From positions 55,268,829 to 55,332,828 of the forward strand of contig OW028573.1 of NCBI GenBank assembly GCA_932294295.1: a stretch of 64,000 bases of DNA, read 5' to 3'. Both the position numbers and the translations under genes were made by a program. The notes under the pieces were generated by a model, which made no database searches, was not told the origin of the DNA, and worked only from the letters and a program-made list of their open reading frames with translations. Source of the stretch: Alitta virens. Its lineage: Eukaryota > Annelida > Polychaeta > Phyllodocida > Nereididae. Shown piece by piece: positions 26,976 to 38,254 of this stretch. How positions within the stretch are numbered: the first letter of the stretch is position 1; each line of letters opens with the position of its first letter.

Positions 26976-27388
26976 AGGGGCGTTCACACTGTCCCGTTGA
27001 AGACCTACGTATGACCGAGGATGAAAAGATAATTTTAATCTTGCTCATCCTTGGCCATTCGTAGTTCACTCGGCGAGTGTTTCAAGGATGTTCTTGCTTA
27101 TCCGTAGAATGCTCCTTGAACCACTCGCACGAGGGGCGATCTACGAGGAGCTATCTCAGAGTGCCTCACGGATGTCTCACGGATGCCTCACACATGCCTC
27201 ACGTATGCTTGGCAATGGACGTCCGGCGAGCATTTGACAGACGTCCGCCGAGAAATCTACGACTGGCCCACGTACGCTCGTGAAAATAATTTATATGTGA
27301 TTAACAGAGCTACGGGTTAACACGTACAGCCCATTTTTGACGTCCGTCGTCATATGTAGGTCTTATACGTGACAGTGTGAACGCCCCT
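26976..27388. mobile_element. MITE with AGGGGCGTTCACACTGTC termini
   Basis: Left end aggggcgttcacactgtc (26976-26993) is the complement of gacagtgtgaacgcccct (27371-27388), an 18-bp perfect inverted repeat. Subterminal 'agacctacgtatgacc' and 'gtcatatgtaggtctt' are also inverted. The interior is GC-rich, with repeated cctcacggatg units around 27165-27215. Flanks are AT-rich (left ttaa, right ctaata), compatible with a 3-bp TAA/TTA duplication as in PIF/Harbinger elements, but this is not certain. No ORF of note. Confidence 0.8.
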
Positions 27389-28084
27389 CTAATAATGATT
27401 TGTATTATGATAATAATAATCTTTTTTGCACATAGGCATATGATTGCAGTTAAAAGGCAATTTGTCTTCAAAAGATCCCGTAGCAACACTTTTCACTTAT
27501 CTCACTTTCTAGGAGAGTAAATATTGACCAGGTTTTTAAGTGATTACATACAATGCAGATTGGAAAATATAGACATTCTAGCTTCAAAGATTCAATTTGG
27601 GATCAGATCATGCGGAACTTTTTTTAATTTTAATATTTCATAGGATGTGAAAAATCATCTCTTTGGCAAATACACATGTACCAGTTACTGGTTACTACGA
27701 GAGAGTACAACATGACATTTTTATTGTTAAAGGGGAAATCAATTGCCAAATAAATCACTCGTCGTACTATTTAGTTTAAACAATTCTTAAGTAGATGAGT
27801 TTTCAGAAGGAAGTCATAATATGACCACCTTCGAATGCCATGACTAAATTAGTCATTTTGACTCTTTGTTTGGTTGAAGTCTTTATAGTTTACTACTTTT
27901 AAATTTGCCAAGATAACTGATAATAGATAATTCTTATGGATATTGGTTTATAACCTCAAATTGTCCGTTTTTACTCCATAAAACGTCTATAGATATGCGA
28001 CCAAGATTTCAACCCTTTTTACGAGCTAAATGAATACTAACAAAACATGGTGATGGGTTGCTTTTCAGTTCGATTTTTGATTTT
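27389..28084. other. Non-coding stretch
   Basis: No feature seen beyond an AT-rich sequence. Confidence 0.4.
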
Positions 28085-28300
28085 AATTTTTTGTTATTAC
28101 AGGCACCTAGACTTTCATCGGATGCATTGGAAGATGGAGATGTGGTTCCTGAGAAGAATGATGAGGCCAAGAACACAAGTAGTTTTACATGTCACACAAA
28201 CAAGCAGAATACTCTGCGTGGAGCTTAGAAAGAGAACAAAATATTTTGGCCACCTGACAAGGAACAACAAAATGCAGAAATTCTTTGATATGCCATGACA
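28085..28300 (+). mobile_element. LINE RT C-terminal relic
   Basis: The reading frame gives 'EMWFLRRMMR' followed about 40 residues later by 'KRTKYFGHLTRNNKM'. These two motifs typify the C-terminal end of endonuclease/RT proteins of non-LTR elements in many animals. The piece is very short and truncated on both sides. Confidence 0.55.
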
Positions 28301-29158
28301 ATGTGGGCGGAATCATGTGTCAGATATACCCAGCGATTGATACGGTGCCACCATTTTATGCACAAAGAACAATGAAGATAATTAATTACTTGCATCTGTG
28401 TTTGCTTTGCTCTTGATGAGATGGTGCTGGTGAAATGCTATTGCCATGCTTTTGTTGACTTGGTCAATATAACAAAAATGCATGCAGTCATATTTGGTTG
28501 CATTACTTCCCATAGGCAGATTTTATTCCCATGACATGCATGTATCACTTCACAGCATGGATATTAAAGCCTACTTTGTCAAATAGCGATCTGCCAATGA
28601 GAAGTGGCCCGTTACAATTCTTTGCACTGCTTTGATATTAGACCACTTAAAATGATAGATTGCATGCTGCCCATAAACGTTTTTACATCTATTGCAGGTA
28701 TAAAGCTAAATGAGAACTATTGTATGATTGTCCCACCAAATACTATTGTAAATCAAACTTGTTAAAACAGGAGTGCATATGAGCAATTCTTGTCAGAGGC
28801 GATTTTTGTTTTCCTTTTGAGATGAGATTCTTATTGTTGCAACAGTCGTGAGAACTCTGCAAAGCACAGGATGGACAGGGATGGTCAGTTAAACAGATTG
28901 TGGTTTTGCTATTGCCTGCAAAGGATATCTGACTTATAACTGTACATAAGTCTATCACTGTGGGTTTATTTGATGAAACAGATTGTTCATATGATTAAAT
29001 AATTCATACATTACATTTTTAAAATCCTGAAGTTTTCGAATATAATCTCCCTTAAAACTGTACTCCCACTTCCAGTTAAACCCATCCTTGAGGGTAATCA
29101 TTTCATAACAAATAAAGGATCATGAAACATTTTGGTTTTAGAAGATGATTTAGCATTC
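28301..29158. other. Non-coding stretch
   Basis: No supported feature. Confidence 0.4.
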
Positions 29159-29160
29159 TA

Positions 29161-29654
29161 CACTGCCCTACCAAATGTAGTTTAATTGGTACATTTTTTT
29201 ATAAGCCGTTTTTATGGTAAAATAATGTATGTTTGGTATACAACATGCTACCTTAGAATTTCTACAGCAGGATAAATCTATCCCACAGCATAATCCTACA
29301 AAATTTACAGCTCAGGTTGAAAAAAAAATGGTAGTCTATCGTAATTTATATTAGGTAGATAGCTGTAAAATATACCAAATCTAGCATTACACAACATATT
29401 TTACACATCATGATACTGCAGCATTCTATCATCAACAGTAATTTACAGCAAAGTGTCGTTTGTAAGATATTAGATGCATATTCCGTAGTTTTACAGCAAA
29501 CATCCGTTTGTTCTCTTTTATGGTAGACCAAGTTGTAACTAATTTTTGCAGCAAGATACTGTGCAAAGATTTGCTAGCACGATGTCGTAAAAACTACCAA
29601 AAAAATTTTTTCTTGTTGTGCAGTACAGTATTTTCCAACTTTTGTAGGACAGTG
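29161..29654. mobile_element. TA-flanked MITE, CACTG...CAGTG family, copy 1
   Basis: Starts cactgccctaccaaatgtag and ends cttttgtaggacagtg, flanked by TA (29159-29160, 29655-29656). The interior around 29480-29570, reverse complemented, matches 57275-57360 of the copy at 57232-57933, including the 'gcaaagatactgtgc' type block and 'aagagaacaaac'. Non-coding. Confidence 0.8.
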
Positions 29655-30211
29655 TAATGAGTGTATGTTTTATTAATTTTCTCCTTCAGCTCATAGGGAA
29701 GCAACAGTGTATGCCATCAACAGTTTGTATGTCATTTGCATGGCATGGTCAGATTACATCCCAAAGGGTTGACAACATTACTGAATTAGTAATGCAAGGC
29801 CGCATTCTGTTGCAATGACATAATTATTCATCAATCTTATATCATGAAGATTCACGTCCTTGCTTATATTTCCTCAAGAAAACCTGATATAATTGTATTC
29901 TGTAATGAATTACAAGAAAGAGAGGTGTCACGCTCTCAATTTAGCTTTACAGAAATATGAAATAGTAGTTTAGTACAAAACATAATATTATCATTGAATG
30001 TTTCACGTACCATTGGATAAACTGTCAATTTTGACTTACTATATCATTTGTTGATGTCACACTCTCATTCACTCATATCTGCAAGTAACTATGATTTCTA
30101 AATCCTATTCTAGCTGCAATGTATTTTAAAGCAGTACTATATTAATTGTATAGTGGCAATTGAAGCTTCAAGCTAGCATAATTGTGTGCAACAGACAGGA
30201 GCTTACAAATA
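29655..30211. other. Non-coding stretch
   Basis: No supported feature. Confidence 0.4.
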
Positions 30212-30481
30212 CAGTTAGTTTCATAAAAAACGGTTGACTCTAGACGGCTGTAGCAACCTATACCTGATTGTGATCTAAAATGCTAAAGCCAGCTGCTTCT
30301 GTCCACGTCTATAGCTAATAGTCAGCTTACATTTATCACCAGAAAAGTGCAAACATTGGAAATTGTAAGAAATTAATGTAATATATCATAAATATGTACT
30401 TTTAGATCCTGTTTTGGGTAGCCAGCAATTACAGCTTTGGCTAGGCTCAATTTGACGGGCCGTTTTAAATGAAACTAACTG
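30212..30481. mobile_element. MITE, GTTAGTTTCAT family, copy 3
   Basis: Starts cagttagtttcat and ends atgaaactaactg, a perfect 13-bp inverted repeat flanked by TA on both sides. This is the best-preserved copy, with an interior nearly the same as 14736-15003. Confidence 0.9.
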
Positions 30482-31025
30482 TATGTACCAATGAGAATCT
30501 TTCAGTGAAATCTTTTTTCGGTGTATGGTAAATCATAATAACTCTTTCGAAAAAAATTGAATAGAATAGACTCCTGCATGATCCTTTCTTCGCAACCAAT
30601 GTCAATCTCAAGTTAATATCGTTGTCATAATTACGTGGAATCACTCTTCAATTTTCTCTTGATTGTAACAGCATGATGTAACAGTTTTCTCCTCAGATAT
30701 CTCCTGTGTGTGCACTATAAATTAAATATTTCATTTTCTAAAGAAAAAATACCATACTCAAGCCAAACAAGATTGTAAAAGCCTATCTGACATAACTAAG
30801 ACTTCATTAAAACAGTTAAGCGGCTAAAAGTATTTGACTAAACCCTCATAATGTCACGGATAAAGAAGATAAGCTTGAAAGACTATTCTATTTAATTATT
30901 ACAATGATAGTAATGCTGAGCCAGGCTACATCGGCAGCTATCTTCAAGCTGATATGGCATGTAATCTGGGATTATGATTAATATATCTGATAAGGCTACT
31001 TAGCTGCTTAGGATAAATCCTGGCA
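30482..31025. other. Non-coding stretch left of the Polinton
   Basis: No supported feature. Confidence 0.4.
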
Positions 31026-31031
31026 GATTCA
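31026..31031. repeat. Polinton target-site duplication, left (GATTCA)
   Basis: GATTCA here is identical to 51039-51044 directly after the right terminus. A 6-bp duplication is the known length for Polinton integrase. Confidence 0.9.
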
Positions 31032-31146
31032 ACTACATTAGTGCCTTTATGATACGCACATCGGGCTATGATATCATATCCTGCTGTGGCTGTGGCTGTG
31101 TCTGTGGAGAGAGCGATCTCGCCACGCTTGACTCTCACTACTAATT
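31032..31146 (+). repeat. Polinton terminal inverted repeat, left (115 bp)
   Basis: Pairs with 50930-51038. The outer 50 bp (actacattag ... gatatcatatc) are identical. Inside are an extra ctgtgg-type 6-bp unit in this copy and a few substitutions. It contains ctgtgg direct repeats and the block gagagagcgatctcg. Confidence 0.95.
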
Positions 31147-32480
31147 GCCCCCTGACAGGTGGCATTTAGGACTAAACGTTATCAGAACCACACGCCCCTT
31201 GAGCACTCTCCGTGTAGATGCCATTGACATAATTAACATAATTTATCTGTTAACATCGCTGGTGTTTTATTAGTAAAACATTTGAGATGTATAAAGTGTA
31301 AATTTTTTTAATATTTCGGAGTATTACTTAATAGCAAAAAAAAGTTATCCTTTTCAGTTAGTACGCCTATAGCTTGAAATACACTTTATTCAGCTCTTCT
31401 TCATTGCAATTTAATACTGTTATTAGCTGTATGCAACTACTTTATTACTGGAAATTCTCTACCACTAATTCAGTACAGTTCGATAAACATAGGCGTTTCT
31501 CTGTGTTAATAAAGAATATGGTGCACATTGCAGGGGGTGCTTAATTGAGTCATTATATATCTACCATTTCAGATACCCCCAATAGTCCTTATTCGACCGT
31601 GAATGTACATTACAATGGTGCCTAGCCCGGTGATCGAATGAATGCCCCATTAGCAATATTCTCAGGGTGCTCAGAGCAAAACTTATGATAAGAATCTGCC
31701 CCCGCTACTAAATGTGATAAGATATACCCCCCAAGGATGTATTAGCACAGACTGAGTATACATTTAGTCCTCATACATCGTACATCAAACTGACTCAGAC
31801 AATGAGTCATCTCATCGGTCCAGTTATTTCAGTCCTTGGACTCTGATACGGAGTTTGAAGCACCTGATCCTATCTTAATCGAGTGTGCTATCTCTATCTG
31901 CGTATGTACTTTAGTTTAGGTGCACCATACTACATATCTCGATGGAATAGCCAATTTTTAAATGAAATAAAGTCAAGAAGAAAATCTTTCTGTGCAAGTT
32001 CGCTGTAAATAACTAAAAAACATAGCTTTCAAATCGGGAAAAATTTAATGACAGTACTAGGAACTCAATCATTTTTTTTTTTTTTTTTTCGTAAGAGCGT
32101 GACATGGAAATTATTTAAATGAGAAATATATATATATATATACACATATCAATATAACGTTATAATACAAGTTATGTACAAAAAAGTTGGTAAGCACAGG
32201 TTAAATGAAACAGCACCGTAAACATTACGATAAAATAATCTGTAAGACTAACATAACAGTGGGCAAGACGCACCTTTCTACGCAACTAGGCCTAAAAAAT
32301 GTACAAAACAACAACTATACTATGAAATTAAAGACTGTACAGCGATATTCATGAGTATGACATACAAGTGGCAAGACGCTCAACTCGGTATGAAATGTGA
32401 CATGGTAACATACAAAAGGGTTATTCGATAAAATAAAAATGCGTTAAAAAAGTAAAACTAAAAACTATGCCTAAGTAAAA
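31147..32480. other. Polinton left arm, non-coding
   Basis: There is no ORF of note between the left inverted repeat and the first gene. A poly-T run (about 32069-32089) and a short TA run (about 32127-32142) are present. Confidence 0.5.
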
Positions 32481-32927
32481 TCATTGCTGGACGGGTCTAT
32501 TGTTTCTCAGCCGATGACCGATGACATTGGCCACGTCTATCCAGTCGCGCTCCCGGGCAAGGCGCACTCGATACACCCTCGGCTGAGCAGCGTGCTCGCC
32601 AGCATGATTTGCCGGTTCCTCAGCCCTGTCAACACCGCCCTCATCCATCTCAATCACATCGTAGTGTTCATCCAGGGGGGCATCATCCATGTTAGGTCTG
32701 CCATTAGGTTGTTCATACATCACTCCATCGTCATCCTCATGTTCAACATCGTCATCATTATCATCATCATTTGCATCAGCAGCAGCATAAACCCTCCAAA
32801 TGGCCATGAAAAGTCTCACCATGCGCAGTTCATTGACATCAGCTGTGGCATAAATACCCCAAACTACCATCAATAGTCTCAGCAGACGACGCGTGGTGGC
32901 ATATTGCTGTCTGATCGAATCACGTTT
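32481..32927 (-). CDS. Acidic protein, 3' exon (partial), unknown function
   Basis: The open frame encodes about 148 residues ending at a stop at 32481. It has no good ATG at its start; instead the minus strand reads tttttttcag immediately before 32927, a strong splice acceptor. The piece is therefore best read as a 3' exon whose first full codon is AAA. It begins with a basic Arg/Leu-rich helix (RRLLRLLMVVWGIYA) and a second similar helix (VRLFMAIWRVYAAAD). An acidic Asp/Glu-rich middle (about 20 acidic residues) and a basic tail (RVRLARERDWIDVANVIGH) follow. No family is recognised. A TATA-like sequence on the minus strand (33016-33022) could start its transcript, but the 5' exon could not be fixed. 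It is the gene closest to the left terminus. Confidence 0.5.
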   Translation of the reverse strand, partial: KRDSIRQQYATTRRLLRLLMVVWGIYATADVNELRMVRLFMAIWRVYAAADANDDDNDDDVEHEDDDGVMYEQPNGRPNMDDAPLDEHYDVIEMDEGGVDRAEEPANHAGEHAAQPRVYRVRLARERDWIDVANVIGHRLRNNRPVQQ

Positions 32928-33015
32928 CTGAAAAAAACAATGTCAGTTAACTCGAGCCTTTGCAATTGTATTAAAGTTGTTCCAGTAAGGTATGCAATAA
33001 TTCTCTCCAGGGTTC

Positions 33016-33022
33016 ATTTATA
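33016..33022 (-). promoter_or_regulatory. Candidate TATA box (TATAAAT)
   Basis: Minus strand TATAAAT about 90 nt upstream of the acceptor of the acidic exon. A single motif in AT-rich DNA, so weak. Confidence 0.25.
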
Positions 33023-33189
33023 CTTAAATTAGTCTATCACAGACACTAGCATTTGCAACTTTACATCGACATTGCAGACACTGACGTCCAAATTTTTTCA
33101 TCAGCTGACAAGTGTTCGCTTAGTTTACTACTACAAAGTCTTCTCAAATCACTTTAACTCGTGTAGCTATAATGAGAAATTGAGTATAC

Positions 33190-33903
33190 CTAGACTTGAA
33201 AGGGTGTGGTGCTGGGTGGAGTACCTCGATCCAATGTGTGAATGTCACAGCAAGTCCAGTTGCAACATTTGGCGATCAGGTGTACTGGATACAGCATTAG
33301 TGCAAGACATTTCAAACAGCAGGCAACGGCAAACAGGGGCGGATCATCTGACCTAGCGTGGCTGTTAATACGGGCGTGCAAGTTGACCAAACTCACCAGT
33401 ATGCAACACGTCATGATCCCTCCAAAAATACTGCTCAATATCGTCCAGACTATCATTCCAGTGCCATAGGTTTTTAGCGATGACCTCGTTCCTATCAGAG
33501 GCTCTTCAACAGCGACTACGTCATCCTTAGGGTCACTGACAGTCGTCCTAGTCCATGAAGTGACAGTCACGCGCGGCTTTGAAGATCCAAGGTCGTTCGC
33601 CAAACAGCGTGCCCATGGAAAGGTAGAAATCAGTGTCTCACAGAGGTCTGCTGAAAGTCCCATCACAATCACTCTTTCAAATCCCTTCGTATTCGCCATA
33701 CTTGACATATCGAATTGGTCATCGGTCGTTTTAATGGTCAGCTTCTTGCCTGGCCTATGCACTTCAGCGAAGAATGGAGCTGCATCTGCATCTTTGCGGA
33801 GTACAAAACCAGAAGATGAGCAACTACACTGTCCAGTATTGCCACATATCCATGCAGAACATTCCGCCAAGCTCAACAGCAAAACAATCGCGATTTGTCT
33901 CAT
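33190..33903 (-). CDS. Secreted/membrane protein with signal peptide and two hydrophobic segments
   Basis: From the ATG at 33903 the protein has 237 residues; the frame stays open to 33933, but without an ATG. Residues 1-17 (MRQIAIVLLLSLAECSA) form a typical signal peptide. A Cys-rich start (CGNTGQCSC) follows, then an ectodomain of about 125 residues. Next comes a hydrophobic membrane segment (GMIVWTILSSIFGGIMTCCI, about residues 138-165) and a second hydrophobic Cys-rich stretch (PPLFAVACCLKCLALMLYP, about 178-205) ending in a Cys-rich tail. It lies left of the protease on the same strand, separated by a 1.2-kb spacer. No family is recognised. By layout it could be an envelope-like or host-interaction protein, but that is inference only. 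Confidence 0.7.
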   Translation of the reverse strand: MRQIAIVLLLSLAECSAWICGNTGQCSCSSSGFVLRKDADAAPFFAEVHRPGKKLTIKTTDDQFDMSSMANTKGFERVIVMGLSADLCETLISTFPWARCLANDLGSSKPRVTVTSWTRTTVSDPKDDVVAVEEPLIGTRSSLKTYGTGMIVWTILSSIFGGIMTCCILVSLVNLHARINSHARSDDPPLFAVACCLKCLALMLYPVHLIAKCCNWTCCDIHTLDRGTPPSTTPFQV

Positions 33904-34363
33904 TTTTAACCACCAAAAAAGCGTGCAACTCAAAATTACCCTCTGTCTCTCCTTGCAGTGACAACTTATGCAACCGAAGTAGCTACTGCAACTGACCTAC
34001 CCCTATGCCATGTAGCAGTACCCCCCATTGTTCCCCCCCTTACTCACGGTGACCCCAATGCCTAACGTTTGAGTGTTACGTAATAAAACAAAAGACGGTA
34101 AAAGTGACCGGCGTCCTAAGACAATGGAAGGAGTATATTAGACGTAGTGTACCCCTGAGTTATACCACATCTGGCCGCGTGGCATCAAGTTGAAAATGTT
34201 TAACTTAATACTGGTATTACGTAATAGCTATTGACCCATACAATCAAGTCCAGTTTCAATATCACTATTCATAAACTTAACTGATCGTCAATTAAAAAAT
34301 ATGGACGTGTGACTTAATTGAATTATATATCTACATATCTACATATCTACATACCTACATACC

Positions 34364-34442
<79 letters not shown>

Positions 34443-34589
34443 TTCGAAGTGCAAAATTTTTATTTATTTTCAAATTTAGCGTTAAAAAACGTCAAGCAGA
34501 CGAAGCGCTTTTGCTCAATTTAAGATTAGTCATAAGCAAAAAAAGAATGCACTCAAGCCCTTAATGTGGCAATCACCGATGCGATCTGT
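33904..34589. other. Polinton spacer with (TA)n tract
   Basis: No ORF of note. It contains tandem ctacata units (about 34330-34366) running into a long (TA)n tract (34367-34437). Confidence 0.6.
34367..34437. repeat. (TA)n microsatellite
   Basis: About 35 uninterrupted TA units, preceded by acatatct/acatacct repeats. Confidence 0.95.
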
Positions 34590-34592
34590 CAC

Positions 34593-34662
34593 GGGCGGGC
34601 TGAGCAGGGGGGGCCGCTGAGGCACTCGCATTGTCCTCCAGCAAATACGATGGTATAAAAAG
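34593..34662 (+). promoter_or_regulatory. Candidate early promoter: GC box plus TATA box
   Basis: GGGCGGG (34593-34599) lies about 55 bp upstream of TATAAAAAG (34654-34662), in a short island clearly more GC-rich than the AT-rich spacer around it. Transcription would start near 34684 on the plus strand. The downstream exon (34684-34829) has no ATG and ends in a good splice donor. The next plus-strand coding sequence is the polymerase at 41828. Confidence 0.55.
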
Positions 34663-34683
34663 CATGGGTCTGAAGCCGGAGGG

Positions 34684-34829
34684 CATCTCCACTCACAGCC
34701 TGATCGCATTAGCATACGCTAAGACCTCAGTACCAGCTACAATCGGACAGCCATCACAGAGTCACCTCTAGGAACATCATCAGACTGACTCTCTACGTGT
34801 AGTATTTCGTCAGAAAAAAATACAGCCAG
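34684..34829 (+). other. Putative untranslated leader exon of the polymerase transcript
   Basis: The exon would start about 25-30 nt after the TATA box. It contains no ATG anywhere from 34666 to 34829. It ends ccag|gtatgt, a near-consensus splice donor. A matching acceptor (tttctttacag, ending 41811) lies 16 nt before the first ATG of the polymerase gene. Leader exon, donor, acceptor and first ATG fit a single transcript, but this is prediction only. Confidence 0.45.
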
Positions 34830-34920
34830 GTATGTCACTTTTCATGTATTTTGGTTTTTTATTGGTTTATGCTATAGTACAAATTTAGAAAAAACACCGC
34901 TCGTGTAAAATTTTTAAACT

Positions 34921-35032
34921 TTTATTTCACGTTTTTTCACATACAAATGGTAATACATACATAAAAGACGACATATATATATATTTACACATTTGGTGTA
35001 CATTTTCAATACTAACACCTACACATATATGA
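34921..35032. repeat. Duplication of the protease 3' end, unit 1
   Basis: Imperfect direct copy of 35095-35211. Shared blocks are tttatttcac, tttttcacat, ataaaag.cg/ggtcata and cattttcaata. It carries its own minus-strand AATAAA (34921-34926). Confidence 0.7.
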
Positions 35033-35094
35033 CAATGCCGTAAATACATCAAAATTTAATATAGAAGTAAAATCGATAGGTGTAATTCATTTCC

Positions 35095-35100
35095 TTTATT
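35095..35100 (-). terminator. Poly(A) signal downstream of the protease
   Basis: Minus-strand AATAAA about 85 nt after the protease stop. It probably ends the transcripts of the whole capsid block. A second AATAAA lies at 34921-34926 in the duplicated unit. Confidence 0.6.
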
Positions 35101-35183
35101 TCACTTTTTTTCACATGCAGAAAGTAATACAGTCATAAAAGAGGTCATACATATATATTTATTTGTGAATTTCGTGTTCATTT

Positions 35184-35947
<764 letters not shown>

Positions 35948-35951
<4 letters not shown>

Positions 35952-37360
35952 GTTAAATAGAGATTGCGAGCGTAGTCGATCTCGAATAGTCCAGGGTATG
36001 TCACTTTAGTGAGCATGACAACCGATTCCTTTAGAGGCGATTTGAATCGTAGTTCGATTCTCACGCATCCCTCCCTAGTCACTGGGTAGAATTCGTCATA
36101 ATTTTGAGGGGCTAAGTCAATGACGAATAAGGTATAGCCGTCTCTATATTCCTCTCGATTTATTCTCGCATTGCTAGCGTAATTCGGTTTCCCCTTGTAG
36201 AGTTCGGAGTAGCAGTGTAGGTACTTATCTTCGGAGAAATCCAAGTTCAGAGGTCCTCTCGGAGTAGGTGTGCCCGATAGACTCACATTGATGAAAGTGA
36301 TGTCGTAGTGCATGAAATTGTAGGGGTTCTTGGTTAGGCTCCCTCCCATGGACTCCCCTGACACAAAGCCTAAGACAATTTTACTGGGTACTCGTCCATT
36401 AAACGCATCTTCGATGTAATAGGAAGAAGTGTCTCTAGCCAAGTTGAACTTTCGTAACTCCTCTTTGGTATAGAAATATTTCGCTCTAGAAATTTCCTTC
36501 AGCATTACATCCTGGTGACCGAGTAAAATGAGACCTGAGGGGGTCACGTGTTTCAGAATAAGAGTAATATCGACAATCTCCAGCTTGTAATCAGTGGTCT
36601 CTCGATTAGCACTCTGTAGTCTAAACTTGTTTGACGTTGGTGTGAGATTCAGGTCAATAGTAACACCGTTTAGTAGATATTTGTTCACTTTAAACACATC
36701 GACATCGACTTTCCCTAAAAGTTCGACTGTTCTACTTCCACTCATGGCAGAGGCTCTCTTTTTAAGTCCACTGTTACTTCCAAATGCGAGGCTGACATCA
36801 TTCATGAATCCGGTGGTGTCCTTGTGAAACAGCGAATTTTCCAGTTCCGAGTCATTTAGTTCAGTCTCACCCAGTAGGGTGTTCATGAGAGCCTTGTAGC
36901 TGTAGCCTGTCTGACCCCCTGTCACCACTCTGTCATTAAGTCGCACTTCCACCTGATCCCAGAGTGCATGGGCCAAGTTGTTAACAGGCCCCACACTCCA
37001 TACACCTTCATCTGCCTCAACCGCAGACTTGTCATTGGCTGCAGCAGCAGCTGAAGCATCAGCAGCAGCGGCTGAAGCAGCAGCGGCCGCATCTTCACCT
37101 CCCTCTGGTAATCTCGAACCATCGCCCCTTACAATTCTCACTCGGGTCGATAGGTAGACATTTGATAAGTCGATATACGAAGTACCCACACCTGGTACGT
37201 GAAATTTTACATCGCCCTCGGCAGAAAATTGGTTGACTGGTTTATGGGTCAGGTATTTAACATCAGTTACTCCGAGGTTACTCACTGGTACGCTGAACAA
37301 ATTTAATGTGTCCTCATAGGCTAGGTCTGATGACTCTAGCACCTTTTCACCGCTTGACAT
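35948..37360 (-). CDS. MCP: Major capsid protein (double jelly-roll, hexon-like)
   Basis: 470 residues from the ATG at 37360, close to the usual length for Polinton major capsid proteins. Early residues give NLFSVPVSN and a strand-rich region with SYIDLSNVYLSTRVRIV. WSVGPVNNLAHALWDQVEVRLND follows, resembling the 'N...h.lf.qvev.ln' motif of double-jelly-roll capsids. The C-terminal part (GYTLFVIDLAP ... VRIELRFKSPLKES ... YPGLFEID) matches the family's conserved end. Residues 83-118 hold an Ala-rich low-complexity insertion, probably in a surface loop. The start overlaps the preceding ORF by 14 nt and the end overlaps the protease as ATGA. The protein would form the pseudo-hexameric capsomers of an icosahedral virion. 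No breaks seen. Confidence 0.93.
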
Positions 37361-37757
37361 GACGAGTGAATACGTCGTTGATCTTCGGAATTTTCTTGCT
37401 AGTAGTCCCAGTCAAACTTTGCCTCCCTCGTTTAAGACGCTGTGCTGTCAACTTGTTCCGCTGGTGGACTGAGCCTCCTCGCTCTCTTCCCGAGTTTTTA
37501 TCACTTTTTGTAGTCAGCTCACCCTGGGTCCGTGCCTGGGTCTGGGCCATGTCATTAGACTGTTCTATCGGTGACACCACTGTCAGGGGTAAATTTTCAT
37601 TGTTCTTATTTCCACCGCTGTCACCCTCCTTGCTTCGTTTGATGACAACGGGCCTCGGTCTATTAGACCATAGAGTGGTGTCCCCCACAGTTTTCCTGAA
37701 ATGCTCTATCCATGGTTCGGCCTTCATGGCTGCTAGTGATTTGTATCTTTCTTCCAT
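37347..37757 (-). CDS. Small basic protein between minor and major capsid genes
   Basis: 136 residues from the ATG at 37757; the frame extends to 37775 without an ATG. The N-terminal third is mixed (ERYKSLAAMKAEPWIEHFRK). The rest is polar and strongly basic, rich in Lys, Arg, Gln and Ser, ending KKIPKINDVFTRHVKR. It overlaps the minor capsid gene by 25 nt and the major capsid gene by 14 nt. In Polintons and related adintoviruses a short Lys/Arg-rich ORF, considered a virion core or DNA-condensing protein, often sits at this place. That role is inferred from position and composition, not from a recognised domain. Confidence 0.7.
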   Translation of the reverse strand: MEERYKSLAAMKAEPWIEHFRKTVGDTTLWSNRPRPVVIKRSKEGDSGGNKNNENLPLTVVSPIEQSNDMAQTQARTQGELTTKSDKNSGRERGGSVHQRNKLTAQRLKRGRQSLTGTTSKKIPKINDVFTRHVKR

Positions 37758-38194
37758 ATCAGCTCCAAAGTACACTTGGTAGAGTTTTTTGTCTCACCGT
37801 TAAACTCTCCTAATAATTTGCCTCTCGAATCGCAGAGTTCTATCGAAAGATGTCTTACGTCTGACACTCGCAGTGGAACGTAGAGCACTGATTGAACTCG
37901 AGCAAAACCGTGTCTTTTTATCTCACCCATTGGTATGGAGCGTAGTACTGGACTGTAGGTATCGCCTACCACAGAGCCTTCTAGCTGGGGACAGTTCACA
38001 TACATGACATCCCACTTGGTGCGGCCACTATTCCCTAGTGGTACAGCTATGTCCACTAGTCCGAGGTACCAGCGACCACCAGTTAGGCCATTCTTAGGGG
38101 GTGTAAATACCTCTGGCATTTGCACAGTGAAGCGGCCTGCATCGTTGTCTGGGTTTATCCCCAGCGTCTGGTCGCTTACCAAGTAAATTAACAT
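37733..38194 (-). CDS. mCP: Minor capsid protein (single jelly-roll, penton-like)
   Basis: 153 residues from the ATG at 38194. The pattern is that of the Polinton penton-type protein. It has a strand with FTVQMPEVF, then GGRWYLGLVDIAVP, then MYVNCPQLEGSVVGDTYSP followed by VLRSIPMG. The last part is VLYVPLRVSDVRHLSIELCD and a final strand CTLELIW. This protein is thought to form the pentameric vertices of the capsid. The gene follows the integrase after a 60-nt gap and overlaps the small basic ORF. Its length is typical, with no low-complexity insertion, unlike its neighbours. Confidence 0.85.
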   Translation of the reverse strand: MLIYLVSDQTLGINPDNDAGRFTVQMPEVFTPPKNGLTGGRWYLGLVDIAVPLGNSGRTKWDVMYVNCPQLEGSVVGDTYSPVLRSIPMGEIKRHGFARVQSVLYVPLRVSDVRHLSIELCDSRGKLLGEFNGETKNSTKCTLELIWKKDTNH

Positions 38195-38254
38195 TTTTTG
38201 GTTCTATTTCGAAGTGTATTCTTCTTTTTCTTCTTCTTCTTCTTCTTCCACTTT

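Noticed and set aside
30944..31165. 73-aa minus-strand ORF across the left Polinton end
   Set aside because: Spans the junction of host DNA, target duplication and inverted repeat; cannot be a conserved gene.
32484..32876. Plus-strand 130-aa ORF opposite the acidic exon
   Set aside because: Its composition is that of a shadow; the minus strand has the acceptor and protein-like helices.
33560..33961. Plus-strand 133-aa ORF opposite the membrane protein
   Set aside because: Shadow; the minus strand has a clear signal peptide and membrane segments.
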